DNA of 64,000 nucleotides, taken from contig NZ_KQ948866.1 of assembly GCF_001514215.1 (NCBI RefSeq), positions 62,001 to 126,000 of the forward strand, in the 5' to 3' direction. The notes below the pieces were generated by a model that was not told where the DNA came from, did not search any database, and saw only the letters and a list, made by a program, of their open reading frames with translations. How positions within the stretch are numbered: position 1 is the first letter of the stretch; each line of letters begins with the position of its first letter. This document shows positions 52,595 through 60,783 of this stretch, in pieces. Made by a program: the position numbers and the translations under genes. This DNA comes from Streptomyces bungoensis (lineage in GTDB: Bacteria > Actinomycetota > Actinomycetes > Streptomycetales > Streptomycetaceae).

Positions 52595-54261
52595 CCGGTG
52601 CGTTCCTGTCGTCTGAGGCGTTGCTCGCGGGCGGCCCTTCCGGACTCACCCACTCGATTGAACGCGCCTTGTGGCATCTCGGATTCAACGACGTTCGCGT
52701 TATCGATGGTGCCGGGGACTGTGGAGCAGACTTGCTCGCAGTTCGCGACGGCGAGCAGTGGATCTTCCAGTGTAAATGGAAGGCGCAAGGCACGGTCGAT
52801 CGCGCCGGCGTAGACGACTTGGAACGAGCGCGCACCCGGTATCGCGCCGACAAGTCAGTCCTCGTCACTAACACCGGGTTGAACAAGCCAGCTGAAGAAC
52901 GTCGTCATGCGCTCTCGACTGTCGGCATCTCCACGATGGTGTGGCATGGCGCCACTCTGGCGGAGATCGGGGCACGTATGCCCGAATACGTGCCCAACCA
53001 GTACGAGATGCGTCCGTACCAGACGCAGGCCGCCGACGCCATCGTGAAGGACCTGCGGGCGCGTGGCAGCGCACTGCTCGTACTCGCTACCGGGCTCGGC
53101 AAGACAGTGGTCGGTGGGGAGGTGATCCGCCGAAAACTTATCGAGCAGCCCGCCGCGAAAATCCTCGTAGTCGCGCACATGAAGGACCTCGTCCAGCAAC
53201 TGGAGCGCGCCATGTGGCGTCACGTCGGTAAGGCGGTGCCCACCCGACTACTTACAGGCGACACCAAACCGCCAGCACTCGACGGCGTGCTCGTCGGAAC
53301 CGTCGAATCCGTACTCGGAGCGGTACGTGCAGGTTACCGACCTGACTTCATCATGATCGACGAAACCCATCACGTAGCAGAGACCGGCAGGTTCGCGGAA
53401 CTCCTTGATCTGTGCGGAGATGTGGACCAGCTCGGCGTGACCGCGACACCCTGGCGCGGCGACAAATTCGATATCACCGCCCGGTTTGGATACCCCAGCT
53501 TCACGATGGGCATCGCGGAAGGCATGGCGGCCGGCTTCCTGTCAGCTGTCGACTACCGGATCTACGTCGACAACATCGACTGGCGCGTCGTCAAGGACGC
53601 GAGCGTCCACGGCTACTCCGTTAAGGACTTGAACAGGAGCCTATTCCTACCTCAGCGTGACGAGGAGATTGTCGAGCACTTTCGTGAGGCATGGCGCGCC
53701 ACGCCTAACCCTCGAGCCATTCTATTTTGCCAGACGATCGAACACGCAGAGCACGTAGCCAGGCTCCTCGCGACGTCCGATACTGCTTGGGCTAATGCCG
53801 CGTTCCTTCACAGCGATCTTCCCCCCCAGCGTCGACAAGTCCTGCTCAACGAGTTTCGCCTCGGTCGCGTTCCAGCAATCACCTGCGTCGACGTCTTCAA
53901 CGAAGGCGTCGACGTCCCCGACGTCAACCTGATCGCCTTCCTACGAGTCACACATAGCCGGCGAATCTTTGTCCAACAGTTGGGCCGTGGACTCCGTCTA
54001 AGTGACGGTAAGCAAGCCCTGCGGGTGCTGGACTTTGTCACCGACATCCGGCGCGTTGCTGCGACACTCGATCTGAAGCGCTCACTTGAGGCTGAAGAGC
54101 CCGAGCACCTCAGGATCCGTCTACCCAACGCGTCACGCATTGAGTTCAGTGACGAGACAGTCGGTTCTCTCATGGATCATTGGATCAGGGATGCCGCTGA
54201 CCTGGAAACCGCGGCCGACGAAGTCCGTCTTCAGTTCCCGCCAGCAAGAGGCATCCTGTGA
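52591..54261 (+). CDS. Mrr-like nuclease fused to an SF2 helicase
   Basis: A 556-residue protein starting with GTG at 52591, which overlaps the ATPase stop by 4 nt. Residues 20-110 are an Mrr-type PD-(D/E)xK nuclease (GDCGADLLAV with Asp47; FQCKW with Gln60 and Lys62). The helicase has motif I LATGLGKTVV (Lys171), motif II IMIDETHHV, motif III VTATPWRGD and motif VI QQLGRGLRLSDG. Expected to translocate on DNA and cleave it. Partner of the GHKL ATPase. Confidence 0.93.
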   Translation: MTGAFLSSEALLAGGPSGLTHSIERALWHLGFNDVRVIDGAGDCGADLLAVRDGEQWIFQCKWKAQGTVDRAGVDDLERARTRYRADKSVLVTNTGLNKPAEERRHALSTVGISTMVWHGATLAEIGARMPEYVPNQYEMRPYQTQAADAIVKDLRARGSALLVLATGLGKTVVGGEVIRRKLIEQPAAKILVVAHMKDLVQQLERAMWRHVGKAVPTRLLTGDTKPPALDGVLVGTVESVLGAVRAGYRPDFIMIDETHHVAETGRFAELLDLCGDVDQLGVTATPWRGDKFDITARFGYPSFTMGIAEGMAAGFLSAVDYRIYVDNIDWRVVKDASVHGYSVKDLNRSLFLPQRDEEIVEHFREAWRATPNPRAILFCQTIEHAEHVARLLATSDTAWANAAFLHSDLPPQRRQVLLNEFRLGRVPAITCVDVFNEGVDVPDVNLIAFLRVTHSRRIFVQQLGRGLRLSDGKQALRVLDFVTDIRRVAATLDLKRSLEAEEPEHLRIRLPNASRIEFSDETVGSLMDHWIRDAADLETAADEVRLQFPPARGIL

Positions 54262-54854
54262 CTGCTTACGACTTGCCAGCCGACCTCGAGGCCACAGTCG
54301 TAGGCCTGCTCTACCAGCGAGCCGCTGAACTCGACTGGCTTCACCTCACTGACATCGAGCGGACCAACTACTACGCGTCCTGGACCGAAGACCCACAGAT
54401 CGGCGGCAAGCTCCTACTCTTCATCAAGAAGCCCGATGCTGTCAGGGTGTGGATGAAGAACGGGCCGATGAAGGAGTATTCGAGAGCGCTCAATGGAGTC
54501 GGGAAGTATGCGCAATTTGTCGATCAGCGCCGGACCGACGTCCAAACGCTTATAACGAAAGCGCTCGGACCCGAGTGGCTGGTGGTCCCGGACACGCAGA
54601 AGATCAAACCATTGAGGCTCACTGTACGTCGCAACGACAACGAAGACGACGAAAGACGCTTCTGTTGGGGCCCTTCCCGTGACCTGAAGCACCTCGTGTG
54701 GCGCGCAATCAGCGATCAAGTCGAGGGTGATACCACCCCATGGGTCATATGCGTCGTAAGTCCATTTACCCGTCCTGCCGCAAATTCTGAACGCGCCCAG
54801 CATCAGCGACTCGCGACAAGGCTCGGGCTTGAGATCATCGACGTCACGCACTGA
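54258..54854 (+). CDS. Unknown protein of the defence operon
   Basis: A 198-residue protein beginning with GTG at 54258 and overlapping the helicase stop by 4 nt. It is a mix of helices and strands: LEATVVGLLYQRAAELDWLHL, then KLLLFIKKPDAVRVWMK and WVICVVSPFTRP. No catalytic motif or known family recognised. Strict coupling to the helicase marks it as a system component, for example a specificity or assembly subunit. Confidence 0.75.
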   Translation: MTAYDLPADLEATVVGLLYQRAAELDWLHLTDIERTNYYASWTEDPQIGGKLLLFIKKPDAVRVWMKNGPMKEYSRALNGVGKYAQFVDQRRTDVQTLITKALGPEWLVVPDTQKIKPLRLTVRRNDNEDDERRFCWGPSRDLKHLVWRAISDQVEGDTTPWVICVVSPFTRPAANSERAQHQRLATRLGLEIIDVTH

Positions 54855-54867
54855 GGCGGAGAACGCT

Positions 54868-56202
54868 ATGCATGAGGATGGCCAATGGTTCGACGACGTT
54901 TGGGCGCGAATCGACGACAAAACGCGCGCTATATACGCCGATCGTGCAGCTGGCCGAACTCTGCGAAACATCGGCGCACAGTACGACCTCTCTGGGGAGC
55001 GGGTACGGCAAATAATTCTGGATGCCGACGAGTCGCTCGTAGCGGCGGCTGACAAAAGTCGGCCACGCTGGCGCGAGCGCGTGTCGGAATTGTCTCGCGA
55101 GCCGGCCGTGTCCACTATGACGCTGATGGCAGCTTTGGGCATTAAGGAGTCAATCGCGGTCAGTTGCTTCGCAAAGGCCGCCGGCCTCGTGCAGCTTCGT
55201 GTTTGGGGTAACGCCGCCGTGCCTGATTGGTGGACAGCAAATTCTGGCACCCTCGACGCCGCTCTCCGCGACATCGCTAACGCGGCACCCCTCCGACAAG
55301 TAGAGCTTGAAAGCCTTCCGGCTGTTGAGAAGCTTCCTCAGGGTCTGCCACTGACAAACTTGCTTTCCCACAGCCGCAGTCCGCTGATCCAAAGCTTGGA
55401 CGGCAATTGGCTACGTCGTGCCGCGCGCGGGCGTGACGCAGCCTACCTATGGTTGGCGGAACGCGGCACGCCGTGTCGGGCGGAGGAACTTTGTGAGGTG
55501 ATGGGAGGAGCAAAACCGCACGCAATCCGTGAGGCTTTGCGCCGGGACGATCGCTTCGCTCAGATTCGCCCTGAAGGCACCTGGGTCCTCGTGGGTTGGT
55601 CGCACCCCGGGGTCAATCCGTATTCGAGCGCGGAAGAGGCCATGATCGCCGTGCTAGAACAGGAAGGCGGAATGGCCAAAGAGAGACTGTTCAGTCGTGT
55701 TACCGAGCGATATCCGGTCACCCCGTGGCGTTTGCAGCAATGCCTTCTGAGCGACCGCATAGGCATGACCGCCGAGGGTCTCATCGATCTCATCTCACGT
55801 GGCGCCCAGCCAATCGAGGAGCGTGAGCCGGCCCAACCGGCCAATATGGCGGTCGACCCAGCCGGCAATGTCTACGGGATCCGCCTGACGGTCGACTACG
55901 ACGTGATCCGGGGCAGTGGAATCCTCGTAAACACCTGGCTAACCTGGAAGCTAGGTCTCCGTAGTGCGCGGATGTCAAAAACTTTCGCAGTATTGGGTAG
56001 CAAGGATGACGTAGTAACTGTCCGCCGCGGAACTAGCGGCGCTCAAATCTCCAGTCTCCGTCATCACGCTCAAGACCTGGGAACAGTCATCGGATGTCAG
56101 CTTGCGGTCTTGCTCCGCGTAGATGATTACACTGCACGGATCGTGCATGCATGTACAGAGGGAAACTGTCCGGTTGAGGAAGCGCCGGAAGCTGCACATT
56201 GA
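54868..56202 (+). CDS. Sigma4-HTH plus HARE-HTH protein of the defence operon
   Basis: A 444-residue protein. Residues 20-55 (GRTLRNIGAQYDLSGERVRQIILDADESL) are a sigma-region-4-like HTH; 190-245 (AAYLWLAERGTPCRAEELCEV then ALRRDDRFAQIRPEGTWVLVGW) fit HARE-HTH, a winged helix known from RNA polymerase delta subunit, ASXL and restriction enzymes; a further winged-helix-like unit follows at about 250-310. The C-terminal 130 residues are unassigned. ATG at 54868 lies 13 bp after the previous gene. Probably DNA reading or regulation. Confidence 0.78.
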   Translation: MHEDGQWFDDVWARIDDKTRAIYADRAAGRTLRNIGAQYDLSGERVRQIILDADESLVAAADKSRPRWRERVSELSREPAVSTMTLMAALGIKESIAVSCFAKAAGLVQLRVWGNAAVPDWWTANSGTLDAALRDIANAAPLRQVELESLPAVEKLPQGLPLTNLLSHSRSPLIQSLDGNWLRRAARGRDAAYLWLAERGTPCRAEELCEVMGGAKPHAIREALRRDDRFAQIRPEGTWVLVGWSHPGVNPYSSAEEAMIAVLEQEGGMAKERLFSRVTERYPVTPWRLQQCLLSDRIGMTAEGLIDLISRGAQPIEEREPAQPANMAVDPAGNVYGIRLTVDYDVIRGSGILVNTWLTWKLGLRSARMSKTFAVLGSKDDVVTVRRGTSGAQISSLRHHAQDLGTVIGCQLAVLLRVDDYTARIVHACTEGNCPVEEAPEAAH

Positions 56203-56394
56203 TCAGCGCGTACTTCTGCCGTACTTCTAGTTTGAGACGTTATCCTCGATGGCAATCGAAACTCGTCTCTTTGCCTGCAGGCATCGTGAACCGTCGCCCC
56301 CACTGACCTATTCGATGATGCCTCACCCTGGGAGTGACCCACCGAAGTGTGGCTGAAGGAGCAACGGCTAACCACGCCTCCGCTGCGCTTCTAC

Positions 56395-57015
56395 CTACCG
56401 TCGCCCCAGTCTGGCAAAGATAGGTTCTAGAGACGCAAGACCATTGATTACATCTGAAACCTGATTTCGAGCAATTAACGGGTCCGGTGGATTACTTACT
56501 CGGTTGGCTGACTGATGCGCCACACGCCCTCTCGCTACGCCGAAGGTATTCATGGTCGCCAGCCATGTCGAAAGGGAATCGAAGTCAGACTCCTGGAAGC
56601 CAATGGGAAGCAAGAGGCGCAGTAGATTAGCCTCTTTTATCCCGTGATTCTCTTCCTGTGTGAAGGTTCTATGCTTTTTGATCGCCTTTGTGATGATGAT
56701 ATCGATAGCTTCTGCGGGTGGCTGTCTAGCGAGGGACTTCGGTGGAGTGACTTTCTTGTCGTTGTAGAGGAGTAGCGCTGCGATACACGACCCAGCAGAT
56801 GCAGACTGTCTCCAGCGATCCTCAGCCTTGCGTAGAACTTCGAGGCACATAGCTTCCAGATATGCCTCTATTTCCGCGTGACAGAGCACAATGTAAGCTC
56901 GAACCTGGTCATATTCGTCGGACGTATAAGATCCGACAGGACTCGCTGGCGGGAGAAATAGCCTCTCAAGCCGATCGAGCCGACTCTGGAGCTGCTTATA
57001 CCTCCGAGTAGGCAA
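56395..57015 (-). CDS. HEPN-domain protein paired with DUF262
   Basis: A 206-residue all-helical protein: VRAYIVLCHAEIEAYLEAMCLEVLRKAEDRW matches the first HEPN helices of the MAE_28990-like group, and RGRVAHQSA is a candidate R-x4-H RNase motif. Such HEPN proteins are RNA-cutting toxins in abortive defence. It starts with TTG at 57015, 20 nt inside the end of the DUF262 gene, with GGAGG about 7 nt upstream. Confidence 0.78.
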   Translation of the reverse strand: MPTRRYKQLQSRLDRLERLFLPPASPVGSYTSDEYDQVRAYIVLCHAEIEAYLEAMCLEVLRKAEDRWRQSASAGSCIAALLLYNDKKVTPPKSLARQPPAEAIDIIITKAIKKHRTFTQEENHGIKEANLLRLLLPIGFQESDFDSLSTWLATMNTFGVARGRVAHQSANRVSNPPDPLIARNQVSDVINGLASLEPIFARLGRR

Positions 57016-58186
57016 TCCGCCCCTCCTCAGTCAAGACCGGAACGGGCAACCTCATCTCGATGGCCCTCTCCAACGCCCTGCCCCACGCAATTAGGCGAGT
57101 CTCGACAGATTCAAGGCTCTTGGTCGTACTCGTGAGAGCCGCAACGAAACGGGCATTACCGGACAGGTCCTCGAAGGCTCGGCGAACCTCATCGGAGCGC
57201 TCAATCATGCGAGCACGAGTAGCGGGGTCGCCCGCGTAAAAGCACATGATGTCAAAGACAGCTCGGTTAAATGGCCGCTCGTACTCTTCGCCATTATGAC
57301 GCCTGAAGGCTTTATCTCTGAAAATTGCAGAGATTGCCCTGATCGCTTCGGAACACTGCCTCGCCTGCTCCTCGACTTCTTGGCGCTCTCGCTTCCAGCT
57401 GCTGTTCATTTTTGAGCATGTCAGGTCAAGCAAATATTTCAGATTTCCCGAGTATGCAGGGAGAAATCGAGCAAAAGCGAAGTAGCGCACGAGCAGTTCA
57501 ACATCTCGCATGCGAAAGTCAGGACCGTCCTTTCGACCAAAAAGTCTGGCGAAGGTAAGGTCTTCCGTCGTGAACTCATTAACAAAGGCGACAAAATCGC
57601 CAGGGTGAAGTGCCTGACGCAACTCCTGCGGACTAAGCGGCACACTTCCCGTGTTGAGTCGGTGGAACACGAGATAGAGGAATTCGTCACCTTGCCAGTG
57701 CCTAACAACCATCGTGCGCAAGGTCTGAGTTTCGAATGCCAACTTTTCGTCAGCTGGCATGCTATCGATGTCGTGTCGATTGAGATCGGAGCGAAGCTCC
57801 AGTCCCGTTAGTTTGAAATCCCCTTTTGCGAACTGAATGAGAGTTAGCAGCCGCTGCTTTCCATCGAGTACAATATATTTTCCGCGCTTAGACTTCCTCT
57901 CCGCCAACACGATCTGAGGTACTGGAAGGCCCACGATAAGCGACTCAATGAACCTGCTCTTCTTCTTCCGGTCCCAGGCATCCCGCCTCTGAAAGATGGG
58001 GTCCAACTCGATGTTGGCGCGATCGATCTGTCCGAGCAGGGTTTCCGTCGTCCAGTCGCTCGACACAACGAAGGCGTCAAATGTCGTCGCGGAATGCAGA
58101 TTCTCGAGGTCATCTTCCGATTCCCCGAAAAGCTCTTCGGCGTCAACATCCGAGCTAGCATCCTCCGGTTCCCTAATCTGACTCAC
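56996..58186 (-). CDS. DUF262 (GmrS-like) nuclease-NTPase protein
   Basis: A 396-residue protein with the ParB/DUF262 fold: NIELDPIFQRRDAWDRKKKSRF, ESLIVGLPVPQIVLAE and the catalytic-type YIVLDGKQRLLTLIQF (D-G-K-Q-R, usually DGQQR). The C-terminal DUF1524 HNH of GmrSD is absent; instead an HEPN gene follows. GmrSD restricts glucosylated DNA. GTG at 58186. It lies convergent with the defence operon and divergent from nothing else. Confidence 0.88.
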   Translation of the reverse strand: MSQIREPEDASSDVDAEELFGESEDDLENLHSATTFDAFVVSSDWTTETLLGQIDRANIELDPIFQRRDAWDRKKKSRFIESLIVGLPVPQIVLAERKSKRGKYIVLDGKQRLLTLIQFAKGDFKLTGLELRSDLNRHDIDSMPADEKLAFETQTLRTMVVRHWQGDEFLYLVFHRLNTGSVPLSPQELRQALHPGDFVAFVNEFTTEDLTFARLFGRKDGPDFRMRDVELLVRYFAFARFLPAYSGNLKYLLDLTCSKMNSSWKRERQEVEEQARQCSEAIRAISAIFRDKAFRRHNGEEYERPFNRAVFDIMCFYAGDPATRARMIERSDEVRRAFEDLSGNARFVAALTSTTKSLESVETRLIAWGRALERAIEMRLPVPVLTEEGRIAYSEV

Positions 58187-58439
58187 CGCTCCGCATCCTC
58201 TGTATGGTTCAGCAACTGGTGTACTCGTCTAGGATCATGCCACCTCCGCACCGGCCCGTCAGGACCCTGTTCAAGTTAGGGTCACTACGAGAGTCCCGAG
58301 GCGTGTCTGCCGCCACGCCAGGGACCATGCGGCCTCGAGCAGCAGGAGACCTTCCACCTGGGATCGCCAGGTTCGCCGACGCTTGCAAGTTCTCCGTCCT
58401 GGCCTCGGACCTAGAGTCTCGCGGCGCAAGGTTCCTCGC

Positions 58440-58736
58440 TCAGTTGCCCCCATACTCCGGGTCAGCAGCTGCCCTGGACCAACCGTCGACACATCCACGC
58501 ATCCACAGGTCCACGCGACCGTGAGCCTCAGCATCGTCTGGCTTCGGTTTGACGCTCCTGCAGTACTGCTGCATGTCCTGATGCGACGGAACGGAGGCTG
58601 GATCTGGCCACTGCTCCGAGTAATCGAGTCCCACTTCGAAGCCAGCACGGTAGGCGGCATGGGGATCATCTGACGTACCACACGCGGCGAGCACAAGTGA
58701 GGCTCCGGTCACGGCTATCAGAGCGCATAAGCGCAT
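58440..58736 (-). CDS. Small secreted lipoprotein
   Basis: A 98-residue lipoprotein: MRLCALIAVTGASLVLAACG ends in a lipobox (LAAC, acylated Cys19), followed by a short acidic/aromatic domain (AYRAGFEVGLDYSEQWPDP). ATG at 58736 is chosen since AAGGGGAG lies 8 nt upstream and because the signal peptide begins there; an open frame to 58772 would add 12 residues. It is the last gene inside the element. Confidence 0.78.
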   Translation of the reverse strand: MRLCALIAVTGASLVLAACGTSDDPHAAYRAGFEVGLDYSEQWPDPASVPSHQDMQQYCRSVKPKPDDAEAHGRVDLWMRGCVDGWSRAAADPEYGGN

Positions 58737-59159
58737 GTGGCTGCTCCCCTTGTCGTGTGGCATGGGGGTCACAGATCGTTGGATCCGCCCTCACCATGGG
58801 CTCCCCACCGAAGCTAGCGTGAAACGTCTAGGCCAGTTGAAAGTCACTGAGGCAGACGTGGGCCGCTCCCTGGTGCTCCCAAGCCGGCTGGCCAGCGTCA
58901 GGGCTATGTGGACCATTCGCGGACTGAAACAGACTGCTGGACCCGGGAGGGAGTCCTAACCTGCTGATATACGAAGTACTCATGCGGCCTCCGGAGCCGT
59001 ATACGCAGCCCGAACCCTGCCCCACGCTGATACCGGGACGGGTCGGCGTACGTCCTGACACGCAGCGCGGCCCCAGAGGCCCCAGAGGCACCGGAGAGGC
59101 GGAGCCGCCCTCCCGATTCAGCGGGCAGGCGGTCCCGTACTCGCAACACCAACTGTTGA
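58737..59159. other. 423-bp gap holding the right element boundary
   Basis: Contains the right attachment repeat at 58985-59021. No protein gene seen. Past the repeat the flanking sequence is high in G+C like the chromosome. Confidence 0.5.
58985..59021 (+). repeat. Right attachment site (attR), degenerate tRNA-Arg 3' copy
   Basis: 16 bases (58985-59000) identical to the anticodon arm of tRNA-Arg (29061-29076), followed by CGCAG, CGAA, CCTGCC blocks in register with the TpsiC arm. A full acceptor stem is not preserved. Confidence 0.72.
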
Positions 59160-59675
59160 CTACCGGTAGAAAACCGCCACGCCACCGTGGTGCGAGCAGG
59201 CGCCCTGATGGTGAGCGGCGTACGAGTACGTACCGTCATTGCACAGGGCCGTCGCGCCACCGCCCGCGGAGCTGGAGCCACCCGACGAGCTGGACCCGCC
59301 GCTGGACGACGATCCGCCAGACGACGAACTGCCGCCCGTTCCCGACCCCCCGGCAGCGGCGTGCGCGGTGACGGTCACCTTCACCTTGACCCTGACCGTC
59401 TTCGTCACCGTCGGGGCGGGCTTCGGCTTCGCGGTCTCCGTCGCCGTGGCTGTCGCGGTGACCGTGGCCGTGGCTGTCGGCCGCGCCTTGTCGCTGGCCA
59501 CCGTCTTCGTCGCGTTCGGGTTCTGGTCGTCGGCGCCGGCGCTGCCTACTCCGATGATGAACGCGAGGCCCAGGGCGGGCAGTACGAATCGTTTGCGGGC
59601 CCACTTGGGTGCGGGACGGGCGGTCGGCGGCCCGGGCGGGGGCTGGTACGGCGGTTGAGGCTGGTAGTAGCTCAC
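59160..59675 (-). CDS. DUF3761 secreted/membrane protein
   Basis: A 171-residue protein. Proline/tyrosine/glutamine-rich N-terminus, one membrane helix (KRFVLPALGLAFIIGVGSAG, about residues 28-48), a Thr/Ala/Val/Lys stretch, Gly/Ser-repeat linker (SSSSGG units) and a C-terminal DUF3761 cell-wall-type domain (ALCNDGTYSYAAHHQGACSHHGG) with conserved cysteines and histidines. GTG at 59675, with AGGGGGG upstream. Function unknown. Confidence 0.82.
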   Translation of the reverse strand: MSYYQPQPPYQPPPGPPTARPAPKWARKRFVLPALGLAFIIGVGSAGADDQNPNATKTVASDKARPTATATVTATATATETAKPKPAPTVTKTVRVKVKVTVTAHAAAGGSGTGGSSSSGGSSSSGGSSSSGGSSSAGGGATALCNDGTYSYAAHHQGACSHHGGVAVFYR

Positions 59676-60094
59676 GGGACCCCCCTGTTGAAGTACGTGA
59701 GGGGTGAAACTACCTACGTCGGCGCGTCGGATGTGAGAGGTCGGTGAAGAAAGTGATGCAGTTGTGATCTCGTAACTTCTGCCTTCGCATCCTGCCGCGA
59801 CGCTTACTGGGCGCGAGGTGCGTGATGTGGGCGGTCGACTGGATCGAAATCACCGACCGGTGAGGGAGGGCCAGCAGTACCCATAGGCTTCGTCACCGCC
59901 TCGATGGCCGTTCCTGATGTGCCGGTAGAGGTTCAATCCAGATTCCGTACTTACGGTCCCTCCGCTCGGTACGGTGCGTATGCCTTGCATACCGGCCGAT
60001 GGGCCTGGATGCGAGGCCGGCCGAGGAACGCAGCAGTCCGAGGCTGGGTTGGAACGGCGGAGCGATGGGGCTCGAAGACGCATCTGGGGGCGGT
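59676..60094. other. 419-bp gap
   Basis: No gene, hairpin or repeat is convincingly visible; presumably contains promoters for the flanking genes. Confidence 0.4.
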
Positions 60095-60499
60095 ATGACG
60101 GAGTACCTGGCTGAGGTTGATCCGCGATGGGCTGAGCACTCTGGTGAAGAGGGGCACTACGGTGCGCCGGAATGGGGACCGGAGGACTTGGAGCGCGCCG
60201 CGGTGTTCATGGCGGAGATCGCGCCCCAGGCGCGGCTGGTGTTGGAGTATCTGCTGCGCAACCCTGGCCGGAGGATCCACTGCACCGAGCTCGTGGACAA
60301 GGCCCTGGGCGGGCCCAACGAGGCCGATCCGGCTCGGCGCGTGGCGGGCGTGCTGTCCGGGATGAGCAAGGGACACGGCAATAGTGGGCGGCGGTTGCCG
60401 TTCTACTGGTGGGCGGCCCCCGAGGGGGGTGTCGGCGCGACGTACGCAGTCCGCCCCTCGGTGGCAGGGGTGTTCCTGGCCGCTCGGCTCGGTGAGTGA
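60095..60499 (+). CDS. Small hypothetical, winged-helix-like protein
   Basis: A 134-residue protein: MTEYLAEVDPRWAEHSGEEGH, then a helical winged-helix-like domain (EIAPQARLVLEYLLRNPGRRIHCTELVDKALG ... VAGVLSGMSKGH) ending RLPFYWWAAPEGG. It resembles Streptomyces DUF6416-type proteins. ATG at 60095 with GGGGGCGGT upstream is preferred over the longer start at 59999. Function unknown. Confidence 0.65.
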   Translation: MTEYLAEVDPRWAEHSGEEGHYGAPEWGPEDLERAAVFMAEIAPQARLVLEYLLRNPGRRIHCTELVDKALGGPNEADPARRVAGVLSGMSKGHGNSGRRLPFYWWAAPEGGVGATYAVRPSVAGVFLAARLGE

Positions 60500-60783
60500 C
60501 CGCGTTCACCGCCCTTCGTCTCGGGATCGCCGACCTCGAGCCGCGTGTTCCGGGTCTGACAGCGACGGTGTCCGTCATGGTCTGCGGAGGCACCTAACCG
60601 GGGCCTGAGCAGTCCGCCTTGTCTCGACCCGGGTGAGGGAACGCGGTCCCGTCGGCGACTGTCTGTCGTCTGTACGTCGACGGGGCACATGTCTCTTGAT
60701 TGTCGCGCCGTGGCCGTCAGTCGGGTTGCAAGCGGGCGGCCGGCGCGGTGTGCCCTCCCGCACCGAGCGGCACCCGCACCCCC

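Larger units (their letters stand above)
29061..59021. mobile_element. AICE-type integrative and conjugative element, about 30 kb, in tRNA-Arg(CCG)
   Basis: Bounded by the tRNA repeat copies. The backbone holds int, xis, repSA, spd genes, a TraSA FtsK-like translocase and an SCO3933-family protein in pSAM2-like order, followed by regulators, an IS110 insertion and a defence-rich cargo of about 15 kb. The degenerate right repeat suggests either old integration or a naturally imperfect attP. Cargo genes around 44.2-45.6 and 56.4-58.2 kb have visibly lower G+C than the core. From memory, S. coelicolor carries a related element at the equivalent tRNA. Confidence 0.8.

Noticed and set aside
42000..58500. 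Known defence types BREX, DISARM, Dnd/Ssp, CRISPR-Cas
   Set aside because: No PglZ, BrxL, phosphorothioation genes, SNF2-PLD pair or repeat-spacer arrays were found; the helicase has an Mrr nuclease but no type I HsdM/S genes.
58985..59021. Second tRNA gene
   Set aside because: Only the anticodon and partial TpsiC arms are there; no acceptor or D-arm can be drawn, so it is an attachment-site remnant.
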